Shown: one piece after another, positions 26,707 through 35,378 of the stretch
Layout: every line of letters begins with the position of its first letter
Numbering within the stretch: the first letter of the stretch is position 1
Assembly (NCBI GenBank): GCA_017433725.1
Contig: JAFRGQ010000025.1
Coordinates: forward strand, 42,788-106,787
Direction of reading: 5' to 3'
Length of the DNA stretch: 64,000 nucleotides
From: Lachnospiraceae bacterium
Lineage (GTDB): Bacteria; Bacillota; Clostridia; Lachnospirales; Lachnospiraceae
Made by a program: the position numbers and the translations under genes
The notes under the pieces: generated by a model
Databases searched by the model: none
Seen by the model: the letters and a program-made list of their open reading frames with translations, nothing else
Told to the model about the DNA's origin: nothing

Positions 26707-28314
26707 ATGAATCCAGATGAAATGAAAGGCATGCGGGACGAACAAAGTGCTCAGGAAAATGAGGAGTACTCCTTCCTGAATGAGACTGTGAAAAATCCCC
26801 CGATCGATTTTCAGAAAATATTTATGAAGGTTATCGCCATAGCAGGCGCAGCAGTTCTCTTCGGAGTCATCGCGGCGCTTGCTTTTTATGTCGTTCTGAG
26901 CTGGAGAAACAGCACAAGTCCTAATCCCGTTACAATACCGTCGGATGAACACCCTGTTCAGACTGTCGTCGGCAGTATTACCGGCAACGGCGCACAGAAC
27001 GGGGAGCCCGTCGGATCCGGTGAAAATACAGTCGGTGCGTCCGACACAAAAGGAGATAAGAAGAACGCCGGGAGTACAGTGCCCGGGGGAAGCAACGCAA
27101 ACGGTAATGACGCCGGAAACGGTCAGTTGACAGGTAACGGCATGGATACGGAAGCAAATATTCCGGGCAGTCAGGAAGACGGAACGGAAGGCAATAATAC
27201 GGCAGGTGCCGCTCCCGCTACGCCGACCCCAACGCCGACCGAAGAAGAGCTTGATCGGGAAGCGCTCGCTGCGTACGCGCGAGTACAGTCGAAACTTCGC
27301 GGAATAGCGGATGGGGCAATGAAATCCGTCGTGACAGTGACAGGCGTTACTGCCGATGACGAGTGGTTCGATATTACCAATGAAGGCAGCAATGCTGCCA
27401 GCGGTCTCATAGTGGCGGATAACAGTGTGAGCTATCTTGTCCTGACAGATATAGATGTCATCGATTCTGCCGAGAAGATTGCCGTCACTTTGCCGGACGG
27501 TACGGTCGTCTGGGCCTCTTTTCAGAAAAAAGATCCTGTCACAGGTCTCTGCGTGATAAGTATTCCAAGAGACAAGGTCCCAAGGCAGGCGCGGAACAGT
27601 CTCAGTGTAGCGACGCTTGGAAATTCTTATAATGTGAATTGCGGTGATTCCGTTTTGGCGGTGGGAGCACCGATGGGAGCGGCAGGGACATTTGCATGCG
27701 GAGGAGTTGTCTCCCTCACGGGTTCCGTGGAAATCGTGGACGGTGAATACAGACTTATTACGACAGATATGTACGGCGGAAAGTCCGGCAGCGGCATCCT
27801 CATTAACATGGACGGTGAGGTAGTCGGGATTATTGAGCAGGAGTATGCGAGTGACGATCATCACTCGATCACTGCTATCCCGATCTCTCCGCTTAAGAGT
27901 TTGATCGAGAAACTCTCCAACAATTCGGCACTTTCCTATATCGGGATCCACGGTCTTGATATCTCCGAGAAGGCAGCGGAGGCGCAGGATATTCCGTCAG
28001 GCGTCTACGTGAGTTCTGTGGATGAGGATTCGCCGGCTCTGCAGGCAGGTTTACAGCCGGGGGATATCATCACATCGGTGGGGCTCGGATCGGCTGTTAC
28101 GCTTAGGTCACTTCACGAGAATATTATGAACCGCTCGCCGGGCGACAATGTTGAGGTGACAGTGATGCGGCAGGGATCGTCGAAGTATGCCGAATTCGAT
28201 TTTGTGATCACGATTGGGGAGTTGCCTGAGGTGACGGAGAGTGAGAGCGCTGCTTCGGAGGAGAGGGAGGCAGAGGATGCGGATGCTTCGGAGACGGAGA
28301 GTAGTGCGGCGTGA
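26707..28314 (+). CDS. HtrA-like membrane protein with PDZ domain, probably proteolytically inactive
   Basis: A 535-residue protein: an N-terminal membrane helix near residues 38-63, a Gly/Asn/Thr-rich linker to about 180, a trypsin-like domain, and a PDZ domain (about 415-510, YIGIHGLDIS, GVYVSSVDEDSPALQAGLQPGDIITSV). Serine is kept in GGKSGSGIL (Ser360). However, the usual His position in TNNHVI reads TDIDVI (Asp250) and the Asp position in DPxTDLAV reads DPVTGLCV (Gly280). I conclude that the catalytic triad is broken. It may act as a scaffold or peptide sensor. The ribosome site is weak. The acidic tail (ESESAASEEREAEDADAS) ends just before a repeat element. Confidence 0.85.
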   Translation: MNPDEMKGMRDEQSAQENEEYSFLNETVKNPPIDFQKIFMKVIAIAGAAVLFGVIAALAFYVVLSWRNSTSPNPVTIPSDEHPVQTVVGSITGNGAQNGEPVGSGENTVGASDTKGDKKNAGSTVPGGSNANGNDAGNGQLTGNGMDTEANIPGSQEDGTEGNNTAGAAPATPTPTPTEEELDREALAAYARVQSKLRGIADGAMKSVVTVTGVTADDEWFDITNEGSNAASGLIVADNSVSYLVLTDIDVIDSAEKIAVTLPDGTVVWASFQKKDPVTGLCVISIPRDKVPRQARNSLSVATLGNSYNVNCGDSVLAVGAPMGAAGTFACGGVVSLTGSVEIVDGEYRLITTDMYGGKSGSGILINMDGEVVGIIEQEYASDDHHSITAIPISPLKSLIEKLSNNSALSYIGIHGLDISEKAAEAQDIPSGVYVSSVDEDSPALQAGLQPGDIITSVGLGSAVTLRSLHENIMNRSPGDNVEVTVMRQGSSKYAEFDFVITIGELPEVTESESAASEEREAEDADASETESSAA

Positions 28315-28315
28315 T

Positions 28316-28571
28316 GTTACTATTCAGTCGGTTTTTATGATAAGCAAAACCTACGGCAGCGGTATACATATTCATCGGTAAACTCTTGTCCTGCCTTGCG
28401 AAACGAAAAACTATATCTGCACTCTGTGTTCCCGCGTGTCGCTTACAGCATACACTTGGTCACACAGAGTGCAATAGTTTTTGTTTCTCGGCAGGACTGC
28501 GAATGTTTACCGCTTGAATAGTATACCGCTTGCCTAGGTCTGACTATAAAAAGGAGCAGCTGAATAGCAAC
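28316..28571. repeat. 256-base giant imperfect hairpin (family R3, long form)
   Basis: Ends are GTTACTATTCAG and CAGCTGAATAGCAAC. The two halves pair along most of their length: CCTACGGCAGCGGTATAC with GTATACCGCTTGCCTAGG, CGGTAAAC with GTTTACCG, TGTCCTGCC with GGCAGGAC, GAAACGAAAAACTAT with ATAGTTTTTGTTTC, and GCACTCTGTGT with ACACAGAGTGC. The left arm matches the reversed short element at 12485-12602. It starts one base after the preceding stop codon. Confidence 0.8.
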
Positions 28572-28592
28572 ATGAGGTGAAGAAGAGAACGC

Positions 28593-28824
28593 CGAATAGA
28601 GGCAAGAAGTGAGAGAGCAGCCGAACAGAAGCAAGAGGTGAGAGAGCAGCCGAACAGAGGCAAGAGGTGAGAGAGCAGCCGAACAGAGGCAAGAAGTGAG
28701 AGAGCAGCCGAACAGAGGCAAGAAGTGAGAGAGCAGCCGAACAGAGGCAAGAAGTGAGAGAGCAGCCGAACAGAGGCAAGAGGTGAGAGAGCAGCCGAAC
28801 AGAGGAAAGAGGCGAGAGAAGAAT
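28593..28824. repeat. Tandem array, eight 29-base units
   Basis: Units begin CGAACAGAGGCAAGAAGTG and end GAGAGAGCAGC, at 28593, 28622, 28651, 28680, 28709, 28738, 28767 and 28796. The first and last are degenerate, and unit variants differ mostly at AAGAAGT/AAGAGGT. 29 is not a multiple of 3, and no ribosome site precedes the open frames across it, so it is probably non-coding. The region 28825-29079 holds an R2-like stretch (28913-28960) and no gene. Confidence 0.9.
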
Positions 28825-28912
28825 ACCGAATGCCAAGAATGGCACTTGACAGAATAGGGATTGATGTAGATACTGTGATAGGTATCTGTTTACCTTAATA
28901 AATGAGGTAAAG

Positions 28913-28975
28913 CCGCGCAGAGCGGAAGTTCCTTCGCACCATGCGCGACGAGGCAAGAACACCGGAGGCGGATAG
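28913..28975. repeat. Degenerate R2 repeat
   Basis: GCCGCGCA, then CTTCGCACCATGCGCG and GGCAAGAACACC match the R2 copy at 740-812, but the final palindrome is broken. Confidence 0.5.
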
Positions 28976-29079
28976 GGAGACGTCGGCTTACGTTGACTTG
29001 GATTCCGTGCCGGGCCGCGCAAGCGGTACTTGAATGATATTATTCACTGTGCAAAATATGCACTTAGAAATGGAGAATT

Positions 29080-30024
29080 ATGCGCTATATCAGCGAACTT
29101 AGAGAAGGCAGCCGCATTCAGGATGTTTACCTGTGCAAACATAAGCAGTCAGCTGTCACAAAGAACGGCAAGAATTATGAAAATGTTGTCCTGCAGGATC
29201 GGACGGGTGTCCTGGATGCAAAGATATGGGATCCGAATTCAGATGCGATTCATGAGTTTGATGCGCTCGATTATATTTATGTTGCGGGAAGCGTGAGCAA
29301 TTTTAACGGGTCACTTCAGGCCTCCCTGAAGCAGGTCCGCAAGGCAGACCCGAGCGAGTATATTCCTGCGGATTATCTGCCGGTCACCAAGAAGAACCGG
29401 AAAGTCATGTACAATGAACTGCTTTCATATGCAGGCTCCGTAAAGCAGCCGTATCTGAGCGCTCTGCTGAAGAGCTTTTTTGTTGAAGACAAGGAGTTCC
29501 TGAAGGTTTTTGCCGGGCACTCGGCAGCCAAGACAGTCCACCACAGTTTCGTGGGCGGTCTTCTGGAACACACGCTCTCCGTCACAAAGATCTGTGATTT
29601 CATCGCACGTAATTATCCGGCGGTCAACCGTGACCTTTTGATCACGGTCGCTATGCTCCACGATATCGGGAAGACGAAGGAGCTCTCCGACTTTCCGGTG
29701 AATGAGTACACGGATGACGGTCAGCTTCTGGGGCACATCCTGATCGGTGCCGAGATGGTTCACGATCATATTAAGGACATCGCCGGCTTCCCCGAGAAAC
29801 TGGAGACAGAAATCAAGCACTGTATTCTTGCCCATCACGGAGAGTATGAGTACGGTTCTCCGAAAAAACCGGCTATTATTGAAGCCATGGCACTCAATCT
29901 TGCTGATAATATGGATGCAAAGCTTGAAACGATGACGGAGGTCCTCGAATCCGGTCCGGTAAATGATGAATGGCTCGGGTTCAACCGCTTCTTTGATTCG
30001 AATCTGAGAAGAACGGGTCAGTGA
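29080..30024 (+). CDS. yhaM: 3'-5' exoribonuclease YhaM family
   Basis: 314 residues: an N-terminal OB-fold nucleic-acid-binding part (residues 1-95, NYENVVLQDRTGVLDAKIW) and an HD phosphohydrolase domain (SFVGGLLEHTLSV, VAMLHDIGKTKEL, CILAHHGEYEYGSPKKP). YhaM degrades RNA and DNA from the 3' end in Firmicutes. GGAG lies 4 bases before the ATG. It is followed 4 bases later by the rRNA methyltransferase, so they form one transcript. Confidence 0.9.
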   Translation: MRYISELREGSRIQDVYLCKHKQSAVTKNGKNYENVVLQDRTGVLDAKIWDPNSDAIHEFDALDYIYVAGSVSNFNGSLQASLKQVRKADPSEYIPADYLPVTKKNRKVMYNELLSYAGSVKQPYLSALLKSFFVEDKEFLKVFAGHSAAKTVHHSFVGGLLEHTLSVTKICDFIARNYPAVNRDLLITVAMLHDIGKTKELSDFPVNEYTDDGQLLGHILIGAEMVHDHIKDIAGFPEKLETEIKHCILAHHGEYEYGSPKKPAIIEAMALNLADNMDAKLETMTEVLESGPVNDEWLGFNRFFDSNLRRTGQ

Positions 30025-30028
30025 TAAA

Positions 30029-31723
30029 ATGACAACAGCTATGTATAAAAAGAACGATGTGGTGGAAATCGCCATAGAGGATATGACAAACGAAGGTGAG
30101 GGTATCGGCCATGCAGATGGCTATACCCTCTTTGTTAAGGATGCGGTCATTGGTGACCGCATCCTTGCGCGTATAACAAAAACGAAGAAAAGTTACGGCT
30201 ACGCACGGGTTGAGAAGATTCTGGAAGCCTCAAGTGACCGGGTCACGGCAAAGTGTCCGGAAGCGAGGAGATGCGGCGGTTGCAGACTGCAGGAGCTGTC
30301 CTATGAAAAGCAGCTTCTTTTTAAGGAAGGGATTGTCAGGAAGAATCTTGAGCGGATCGGCGGCTTTCATGACATCCCCATGGAGCCTATCATGGGTATG
30401 GAGAATCCATGGAGATACCGCAACAAGGCACAGTATCCGATCGGGTTCTCAAAGAAGGACGGAAAGATCGTGGCAGGTTACTATGCGGGCAGGACACATT
30501 CGATTATCGATGTGAGGGACTGTCTGCTGTCCCCGGAGCATAATGCGGACATATTGAGAGAAGTCGTTGCATTTGCAGAAACATACCGGATAGAGCCATA
30601 CGATGAGACGACTGGGAAGGGTCTGCTTCGCCATCTGCTGGTACGGGAGGGCTTTGCTTCCGGCCAGGTGCTGGTCTGCCTTGTGATCAATGGGAAGAAA
30701 CTGCCGCACGCCGCAGATCTCGTTGAAAGGCTGCTCGAAATATCGGAGGCGATGCGGGCAGATATAAAAAGCATATGTCTGAATGTGAACAGGCAGCGGA
30801 CGAATGTCATTCTCGGGGAGAAGGTCGTTCCTCTTTACGGTGATCCCTGGATCACGGATTATCTTGGCGACTTTTCTTTCCGCATTTCACCGCTCTCGTT
30901 CTATCAGGTCAATCCGGTTCAGACTGTGAAGCTTTACAATACAGCGATCGAATTTGCTCAGTTGACGGGCCGGGAGACAGTCTTCGACTTATTCTGCGGA
31001 ATCGGGACAATTTCGCATTTCCTTGCGCGCTCGGCAAAAGAGGTTTATGGCGTTGAGATCGTGCCCCAGGCAATTGAGGATGCGAAGGCAAATGCAGTGC
31101 GAAACGGCGTGACAAATGCAAAGTTTTTCGCGGCGGCTGCAGAAGATGTGGCGGAGCGGGGCTATTTTGATGAGGAAAATCCGCTTGTCCGGCCGGATGT
31201 GGTCGTGGTCGACCCTCCGCGCAAGGGGTGCGAGGAGAGTCTGCTCCGAACGATAAGGAAGCTGGGACCCGACAGGGTCGTGTATGTGAGCTGCGACAGT
31301 GCGACGCTTGCCAGAGACCTGAAGATTCTATGTGAGCCGGGATCGGAGATTGAGAGCGCCTATAGTATGGAGAGGGTGAGGGCGTGCGACATGTTTCCGC
31401 ATGCGACACATGTCGAGACGGTATGCCTGTTGTCCAAACTTTCAAATGCAAAACATCATGTGAATATCACGCTGGATATGGACGAGATGGATCTGACATC
31501 GGCAGAAAGCAAGGCGACCTATGATGAGATCCGGGAGTGGGTGCAGGAGAAATATGGTTTTCATGTGACGAATCTGAATATTGCGCAGGTAAAGCGGAAG
31601 CACGGGATCATCGAGCGGGAAAACTATAATAAAGCGAAATCAGATAGCAGCAGGCAGCCGGGCTGCCCGGAGGAGAAGGTAAAAGCAATTGAGGAGGCGC
31701 TGCGCTTCTATCAAATGATCTGA
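30029..31723 (+). CDS. rlmD: 23S rRNA (uracil-C5)-methyltransferase, RlmD/TrmA family, with C-terminal extension
   Basis: A 564-residue SAM-dependent enzyme: an N-terminal TRAM domain, iron-sulfur cysteines in CPEARRCGGC, the SAM motif DLFCGIGTISHFLA, VVVDPPRKGCEESLL, and the catalytic Cys in VVYVSCDSATLARDL. After the usual end (HVETVCLL) there is a ~100-residue extension beginning NAKHHVNITLDMDEMD and including GFHVTNLNIAQVKRKHGII. This extension is also found at the end of the serine recombinase at 41224-43209. Whether it modifies U747, U1939 or both cannot be told from sequence. The alternative start ATG at 30041 is possible. Confidence 0.9.
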   Translation: MTTAMYKKNDVVEIAIEDMTNEGEGIGHADGYTLFVKDAVIGDRILARITKTKKSYGYARVEKILEASSDRVTAKCPEARRCGGCRLQELSYEKQLLFKEGIVRKNLERIGGFHDIPMEPIMGMENPWRYRNKAQYPIGFSKKDGKIVAGYYAGRTHSIIDVRDCLLSPEHNADILREVVAFAETYRIEPYDETTGKGLLRHLLVREGFASGQVLVCLVINGKKLPHAADLVERLLEISEAMRADIKSICLNVNRQRTNVILGEKVVPLYGDPWITDYLGDFSFRISPLSFYQVNPVQTVKLYNTAIEFAQLTGRETVFDLFCGIGTISHFLARSAKEVYGVEIVPQAIEDAKANAVRNGVTNAKFFAAAAEDVAERGYFDEENPLVRPDVVVVDPPRKGCEESLLRTIRKLGPDRVVYVSCDSATLARDLKILCEPGSEIESAYSMERVRACDMFPHATHVETVCLLSKLSNAKHHVNITLDMDEMDLTSAESKATYDEIREWVQEKYGFHVTNLNIAQVKRKHGIIERENYNKAKSDSSRQPGCPEEKVKAIEEALRFYQMI

Positions 31724-31735
31724 AGGAGAAATCAA

Positions 31736-32293
31736 ATGCCGAGTTTCACCAAGGACGTTATTAAAAGAACACTTATTGATCTGCTTGATCAAAAACCTTT
31801 ACATCAGATTACAGTCAAGATGATTGTTGAAGAGTGTGGTATTAACCGCAATTCCTTCTATTATCATTTTCAGGATATCCCGGCTTTGATTGAAGAAATC
31901 ATCATGGACCATCTTGATCGGTTTATTCAGAAATATCCAACGATCGACTCTGCGGAGACTGCTTTGAATGCAGCTGCGGATTTTACAATGGAAAACCGGC
32001 GTGCAATGCTGCATATTTATCAATCCGCCAACAGGGATATTTATGAGCGTTACCTATGGAAGGAATGCGAATATATCGTATCTGCTTATGGAAAGACCTT
32101 TTCCTTTACCTCCGATATTTCCGAAGAAGATCGGAGAATCATCATGCATTTTTACAAATGTGAATGCTTCGGTCTTGTGATTGATTGGCTCAACAGGAAG
32201 ATGGAACCAGACATTCACAGGGAGATATCCAGACTGTGCGAATTGCATCATGGAATGATTGAAGAGATGATCCGCCGTGCCGGTGAAAAATAG
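31736..32293 (+). CDS. TetR/AcrR family transcriptional regulator
   Basis: 185 residues: an N-terminal helix-turn-helix (ITVKMIVEECGINRNSFYYHFQDI) and a C-terminal all-helical ligand domain. AAGGAG precedes the ATG. It lies 12 bases after the methyltransferase gene but is followed by a terminator, so it is probably part of the upstream transcript while controlling the following stress operon. The likely ligand (fatty acid or acyl-CoA) is inferred from the oleate hydratase downstream. Confidence 0.85.
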   Translation: MPSFTKDVIKRTLIDLLDQKPLHQITVKMIVEECGINRNSFYYHFQDIPALIEEIIMDHLDRFIQKYPTIDSAETALNAAADFTMENRRAMLHIYQSANRDIYERYLWKECEYIVSAYGKTFSFTSDISEEDRRIIMHFYKCECFGLVIDWLNRKMEPDIHREISRLCELHHGMIEEMIRRAGEK

Positions 32294-32315
32294 AAAACAG
32301 ATAGACAAATCTTTT

Positions 32316-32348
32316 CCCGTGTCTGAAAAACAGGCACGGGCTTTTTTT
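32316..32348 (+). terminator. Terminator after the TetR gene
   Basis: CCCGTGTCTG pairs with CAGGCACGGG around AAAAA and is followed by eight T residues. Confidence 0.92.
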
Positions 32349-32434
32349 TGCCCGTTTTCTAATCCTGTTTTTTTCGATATTGTCAGGAAGTAAACAGGAA
32401 GGAAAGCTGGTCTGACTTAGAAGGGGGTGGTTTT

Positions 32435-33025
32435 ATGCGTAATACCGCGCCGATGCGCATAGCGAAAACAGGATACATTATCCTGTCAGCGGCACTTTGT
32501 CTCATAGGGATTGCGTTTATAGTTGATCCCGCATCGGCCGCAGGGATCATGGGTACGGTTATAGGGATTACATTTTGTGTCTTTGGCGTGATCAAAATGA
32601 TAGGTTATTTTTCCAGAGATTTGTTCCGGCTGGCATTTCAATATGACCTGGCATTTGGGATTCTGGTGCTGTCACTGGGCATTGTGGCGATGATACATCC
32701 TATCAATACATGGAGCTATATCTGTATTGCTTTTGGAATATGCGTTCTGGCAGACAGTCTTTTCAAAATACAGATCTCCCTGGACGCAAGGACCTTCGGG
32801 ATCCACCTGTGGTGGTTGATCATGGCTTTAGCTATTGTCGCAGGTGTTTTCGGAATTGTTCTTGTGTTCAGACCAACAGAATCAACAAAGATGATGACAA
32901 TGCTGATCGGAGTGTCCCTGCTCTTTGACGGCATCATGAATCTTGTGACAGTGTTGTCATCTGTCAAGATCATTGACTATCAGATCAGGGATGATGTTAT
33001 CGACACCGAGTTTCATGAATTGTAA
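32435..33025 (+). CDS. DUF308/HdeD-like membrane protein
   Basis: 196 residues with six predicted membrane helices arranged as repeated pairs (GYIILSAALCLIGIAFIVDP, FGILVLSLGIVAMIHP, ALAIVAGVFGIVLVF). HdeD in enterobacteria is linked to acid resistance; Firmicute members are uncharacterised. The start has AGAAGGGGGTGG about 7 bases upstream. It is the first gene after the terminator, so it heads the putative operon that ends with oleate hydratase. Confidence 0.8.
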   Translation: MRNTAPMRIAKTGYIILSAALCLIGIAFIVDPASAAGIMGTVIGITFCVFGVIKMIGYFSRDLFRLAFQYDLAFGILVLSLGIVAMIHPINTWSYICIAFGICVLADSLFKIQISLDARTFGIHLWWLIMALAIVAGVFGIVLVFRPTESTKMMTMLIGVSLLFDGIMNLVTVLSSVKIIDYQIRDDVIDTEFHEL

Positions 33026-33128
33026 AGGATGTTCCCAAAGCGAAATAGTCGGAAAGAAGGTACATTTGTAACTTTTTGGTGGATACCTGAACAGATCCAT
33101 ACATTTTGGAGAAAGCGAGGATAACGAG

Positions 33129-34496
33129 ATGGAATACGGACTGAAACATGCAGCAGAACGAAAAGCATTTGAATCCGCGGTAAGTGCTGCCATGAGAAAA
33201 GCAGATAAAAGCGGTTCGGAAGGTTATGTGGAAATGGTGAATGCGATCCAGAAGGTACTGGGTGATGCCTGGCCGGAACATGCATACGATAATCTGCGGG
33301 AAGCACTTGGTAAGGACGGGAAATGGACCGGATATTTCAATAACCTGCTGAAAAACACAGACAGGGAGTATCTGAAAGGACTATTGATGTCATTCGGGTT
33401 CGAAGGAGGATTCACCGGGTTCCATCGTACAAGAAAGCTTGGGCAGGAGCTGGGAATCAAGATTCCCTGGATCATTCTGTTTGATCCGACCAGTGCCTGC
33501 AATCTTCACTGTACCGGATGTTGGGCATCTGAATACAGTCATCAGTTGAACCTTTCCTGGGAAGACATGGACCGCATCGTGACAGAGGGGAAAGAATTGG
33601 GCATTCATGCTTATGTCATGACCGGCGGGGAACCGATGGTACGCAAAAGAGATATCGTCCGGCTTGCCAGAAAGCATTCGGACTGCGGCTTTATGCTCTT
33701 TACAAACGGGACGCTTGTAGATCAGCAGTTTTGTGATGACATGAGAAGCTGCAAAAACATTGTGCTTTCTATGAGTATTGAGGGGGATGAACAGGCTACA
33801 GATGCACGCCGCGGAGCCGGAACGTTCCGGAAAGTCATGGATGCTATGGATCTTCTTCGATCAAACGGGCTGGCGTATGGAACCTCGATCTGCTACACAA
33901 GAGCCAATTGCGAGGCAGTTACGAGTGATAAATTCCTGGATTTCCTGATTAATAAAGGTGTTGCCTTCAGCTGGTATTTCCATTTTATGCCTGTTGGGAT
34001 GGATACCACGATGGATCTTGTTCCTACCGTGGAGCAGCGCAAATATATGTATCACCGGATTCGTGAAATCCGTGGGTTTGAAGGTGGAAAACCGATCTTC
34101 TGCATGGATTTTCAGAATGACGGAGAATTTGTCAGCGGTTGTATCGCAGGCGGAAAGTATTACTGCCATATTAATCCCAATGGGGATGTGGAACCTTGTG
34201 TGTTTATCCATTATTCCGGCGCAAACATCCATGACATGCCGCTGCTTGACTGCCTGAAACAGCCGTTGTTTAAAGCTTATCAGGAGGCGCAGCCGTTCAA
34301 CAGGAATCTTCTGCAGCCTTGCCCCATGCTTGAAAACCCGCAAATGCTCAGGAAGATGGTGGAAGCAACTGGGGCAAAGAGCACGGATATGATGGAGCCG
34401 GAATCCTGTACGCACCTCTGTGAAAAATGTGAACATTACGCGCAGGAATGGGCGCCTGTGGCAAAGGAGCTGTGGAATGAAAACCATCCGTCATGA
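33129..34496 (+). CDS. Radical SAM protein with C-terminal SPASM-like cysteine cluster
   Basis: 455 residues. The radical SAM motif CNLHCTGCWA (CxxxCxxC) near residues 125-132 follows a ~115-residue helical N-terminal region. GGEP binds SAM (YVMTGGEPMVRK). The C-terminal part is rich in cysteines (FCMDF, SGCIAGG, YYCHINPNGDVEPCV, CTHLCEKCEHYA), suggesting auxiliary iron-sulfur clusters. The substrate is unknown. Its stop codon lies inside the next small gene. Confidence 0.88.
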   Translation: MEYGLKHAAERKAFESAVSAAMRKADKSGSEGYVEMVNAIQKVLGDAWPEHAYDNLREALGKDGKWTGYFNNLLKNTDREYLKGLLMSFGFEGGFTGFHRTRKLGQELGIKIPWIILFDPTSACNLHCTGCWASEYSHQLNLSWEDMDRIVTEGKELGIHAYVMTGGEPMVRKRDIVRLARKHSDCGFMLFTNGTLVDQQFCDDMRSCKNIVLSMSIEGDEQATDARRGAGTFRKVMDAMDLLRSNGLAYGTSICYTRANCEAVTSDKFLDFLINKGVAFSWYFHFMPVGMDTTMDLVPTVEQRKYMYHRIREIRGFEGGKPIFCMDFQNDGEFVSGCIAGGKYYCHINPNGDVEPCVFIHYSGANIHDMPLLDCLKQPLFKAYQEAQPFNRNLLQPCPMLENPQMLRKMVEATGAKSTDMMEPESCTHLCEKCEHYAQEWAPVAKELWNENHPS

Positions 34497-34635
34497 TTAT
34501 GCTTCACATTTACACAGCTGGAAGCTTCTCTTCCTTGCCGGTATTCTCTTTTGGGGATTATTTCTAGCCTTAAATCGGGCATACAGAAGAAGCGGACTGG
34601 AAGAGACAGTGGATTTTGACAATTCACTTCTGTAA
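34477..34635 (+). CDS. Small single-pass membrane protein
   Basis: 52 residues beginning MKTIRHDYASH, with one membrane helix (KLLFLAGILFWGLFLALNRAY). An AAGGAG site stands 7 bases before the ATG, inside the 3' end of the radical SAM gene, and the frames overlap by 20 bases. The next gene follows after 17 bases. The spacing and ribosome site argue that it is real; the function is unknown. It might anchor or couple with the radical SAM protein. Confidence 0.65.
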   Translation: MKTIRHDYASHLHSWKLLFLAGILFWGLFLALNRAYRRSGLEETVDFDNSLL

Positions 34636-34652
34636 GGGAGGGGACGTTCACA

Positions 34653-35348
34653 GTGTGGGATAACGCGTCATTCATTGAGCAGCTAATCCTTGCAAAAATA
34701 GCAAGGGGAGATATGAAAGACAAATTCCTGTCATATGCGGGACCCTATCGTGAGCTGATGGCATATTACCGCTGTGCCATGATGGAAGTAGAGGCAAAAT
34801 TCAAAGTGCTTAGTGAGGAACTTTCCTTGCAGTATGATCATAATCCGATTGAGACGATTAAAACCAGGCTGAAGCGACCGGAAAGTATCATTGAAAAAGT
34901 ATCAAAAAAAGATTTGCCGCTGACGGTAGAGAGTCTGGAGAACGGGATCAATGATATTGCAGGAGTCAGGGTCATCTGCTCATTTGTTTCAGATATTTAT
35001 ATGCTGGCCGATGCGCTTTTGAAACAGGATGATATCACATTGATCGGCAGGAAAGATTATATCAAAGAACCGAAACCGAATGGATATAGATCCCTGCATC
35101 TGATCGTAGAGATACCGATCTTCCTGCATGATCATAAACGATTGATGAAAGTAGAGGTGCAGCTTCGGACGATCGCGATGGACTGGTGGGCGAGTTCAGA
35201 ACACAAAATCAGATATAAAAAAGATCTGCCGGTCAAAGTACTTGAAGAAATTGATAAAGAGCTGCTGGAGTGCGCCATGATTGGTGCACAACTGGACAAA
35301 AAAATGGAACAGATACGGAAAAGTGTCATGGATAAGTCAGCAAAATGA
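34653..35348 (+). CDS. Small alarmone synthetase, RelA/SpoT-type (p)ppGpp synthetase
   Basis: About 231 residues consisting of a single RelA/SpoT synthetase domain with no HD hydrolase and no regulatory C-terminus. Visible motifs are GVRVICSFVSDIYMLAD, KEPKPNGYRSLHLIVE and VEVQLRTIAMDWWASSEHKI. It transfers pyrophosphate from ATP to GDP or GTP. The start is probably the GTG at 34653 (GGGAGGGG upstream); ATG 34713 is the alternative. It lies in the run of genes ending with oleate hydratase. Confidence 0.9.
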   Translation: MWDNASFIEQLILAKIARGDMKDKFLSYAGPYRELMAYYRCAMMEVEAKFKVLSEELSLQYDHNPIETIKTRLKRPESIIEKVSKKDLPLTVESLENGINDIAGVRVICSFVSDIYMLADALLKQDDITLIGRKDYIKEPKPNGYRSLHLIVEIPIFLHDHKRLMKVEVQLRTIAMDWWASSEHKIRYKKDLPVKVLEEIDKELLECAMIGAQLDKKMEQIRKSVMDKSAK

Positions 35349-35378
35349 ATCTAACGAGATTATCAAGGAGGTATGAGT

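Noticed and set aside
26596-27951. 451-codon minus-strand frame across the HtrA-like gene
   Set aside because: It is a shadow of a well-supported gene, with no family resemblance and no start signal.
28593-28824. Possible CRISPR array
   Set aside because: Units are contiguous 29-base tandem repeats with no unique spacers, and no cas genes are present.
28534-29022. Leu/Ser-rich minus-strand frames over the 29-base array
   Set aside because: The array is open in several frames because its unit is free of stops; there is no ribosome site and no plausible protein.
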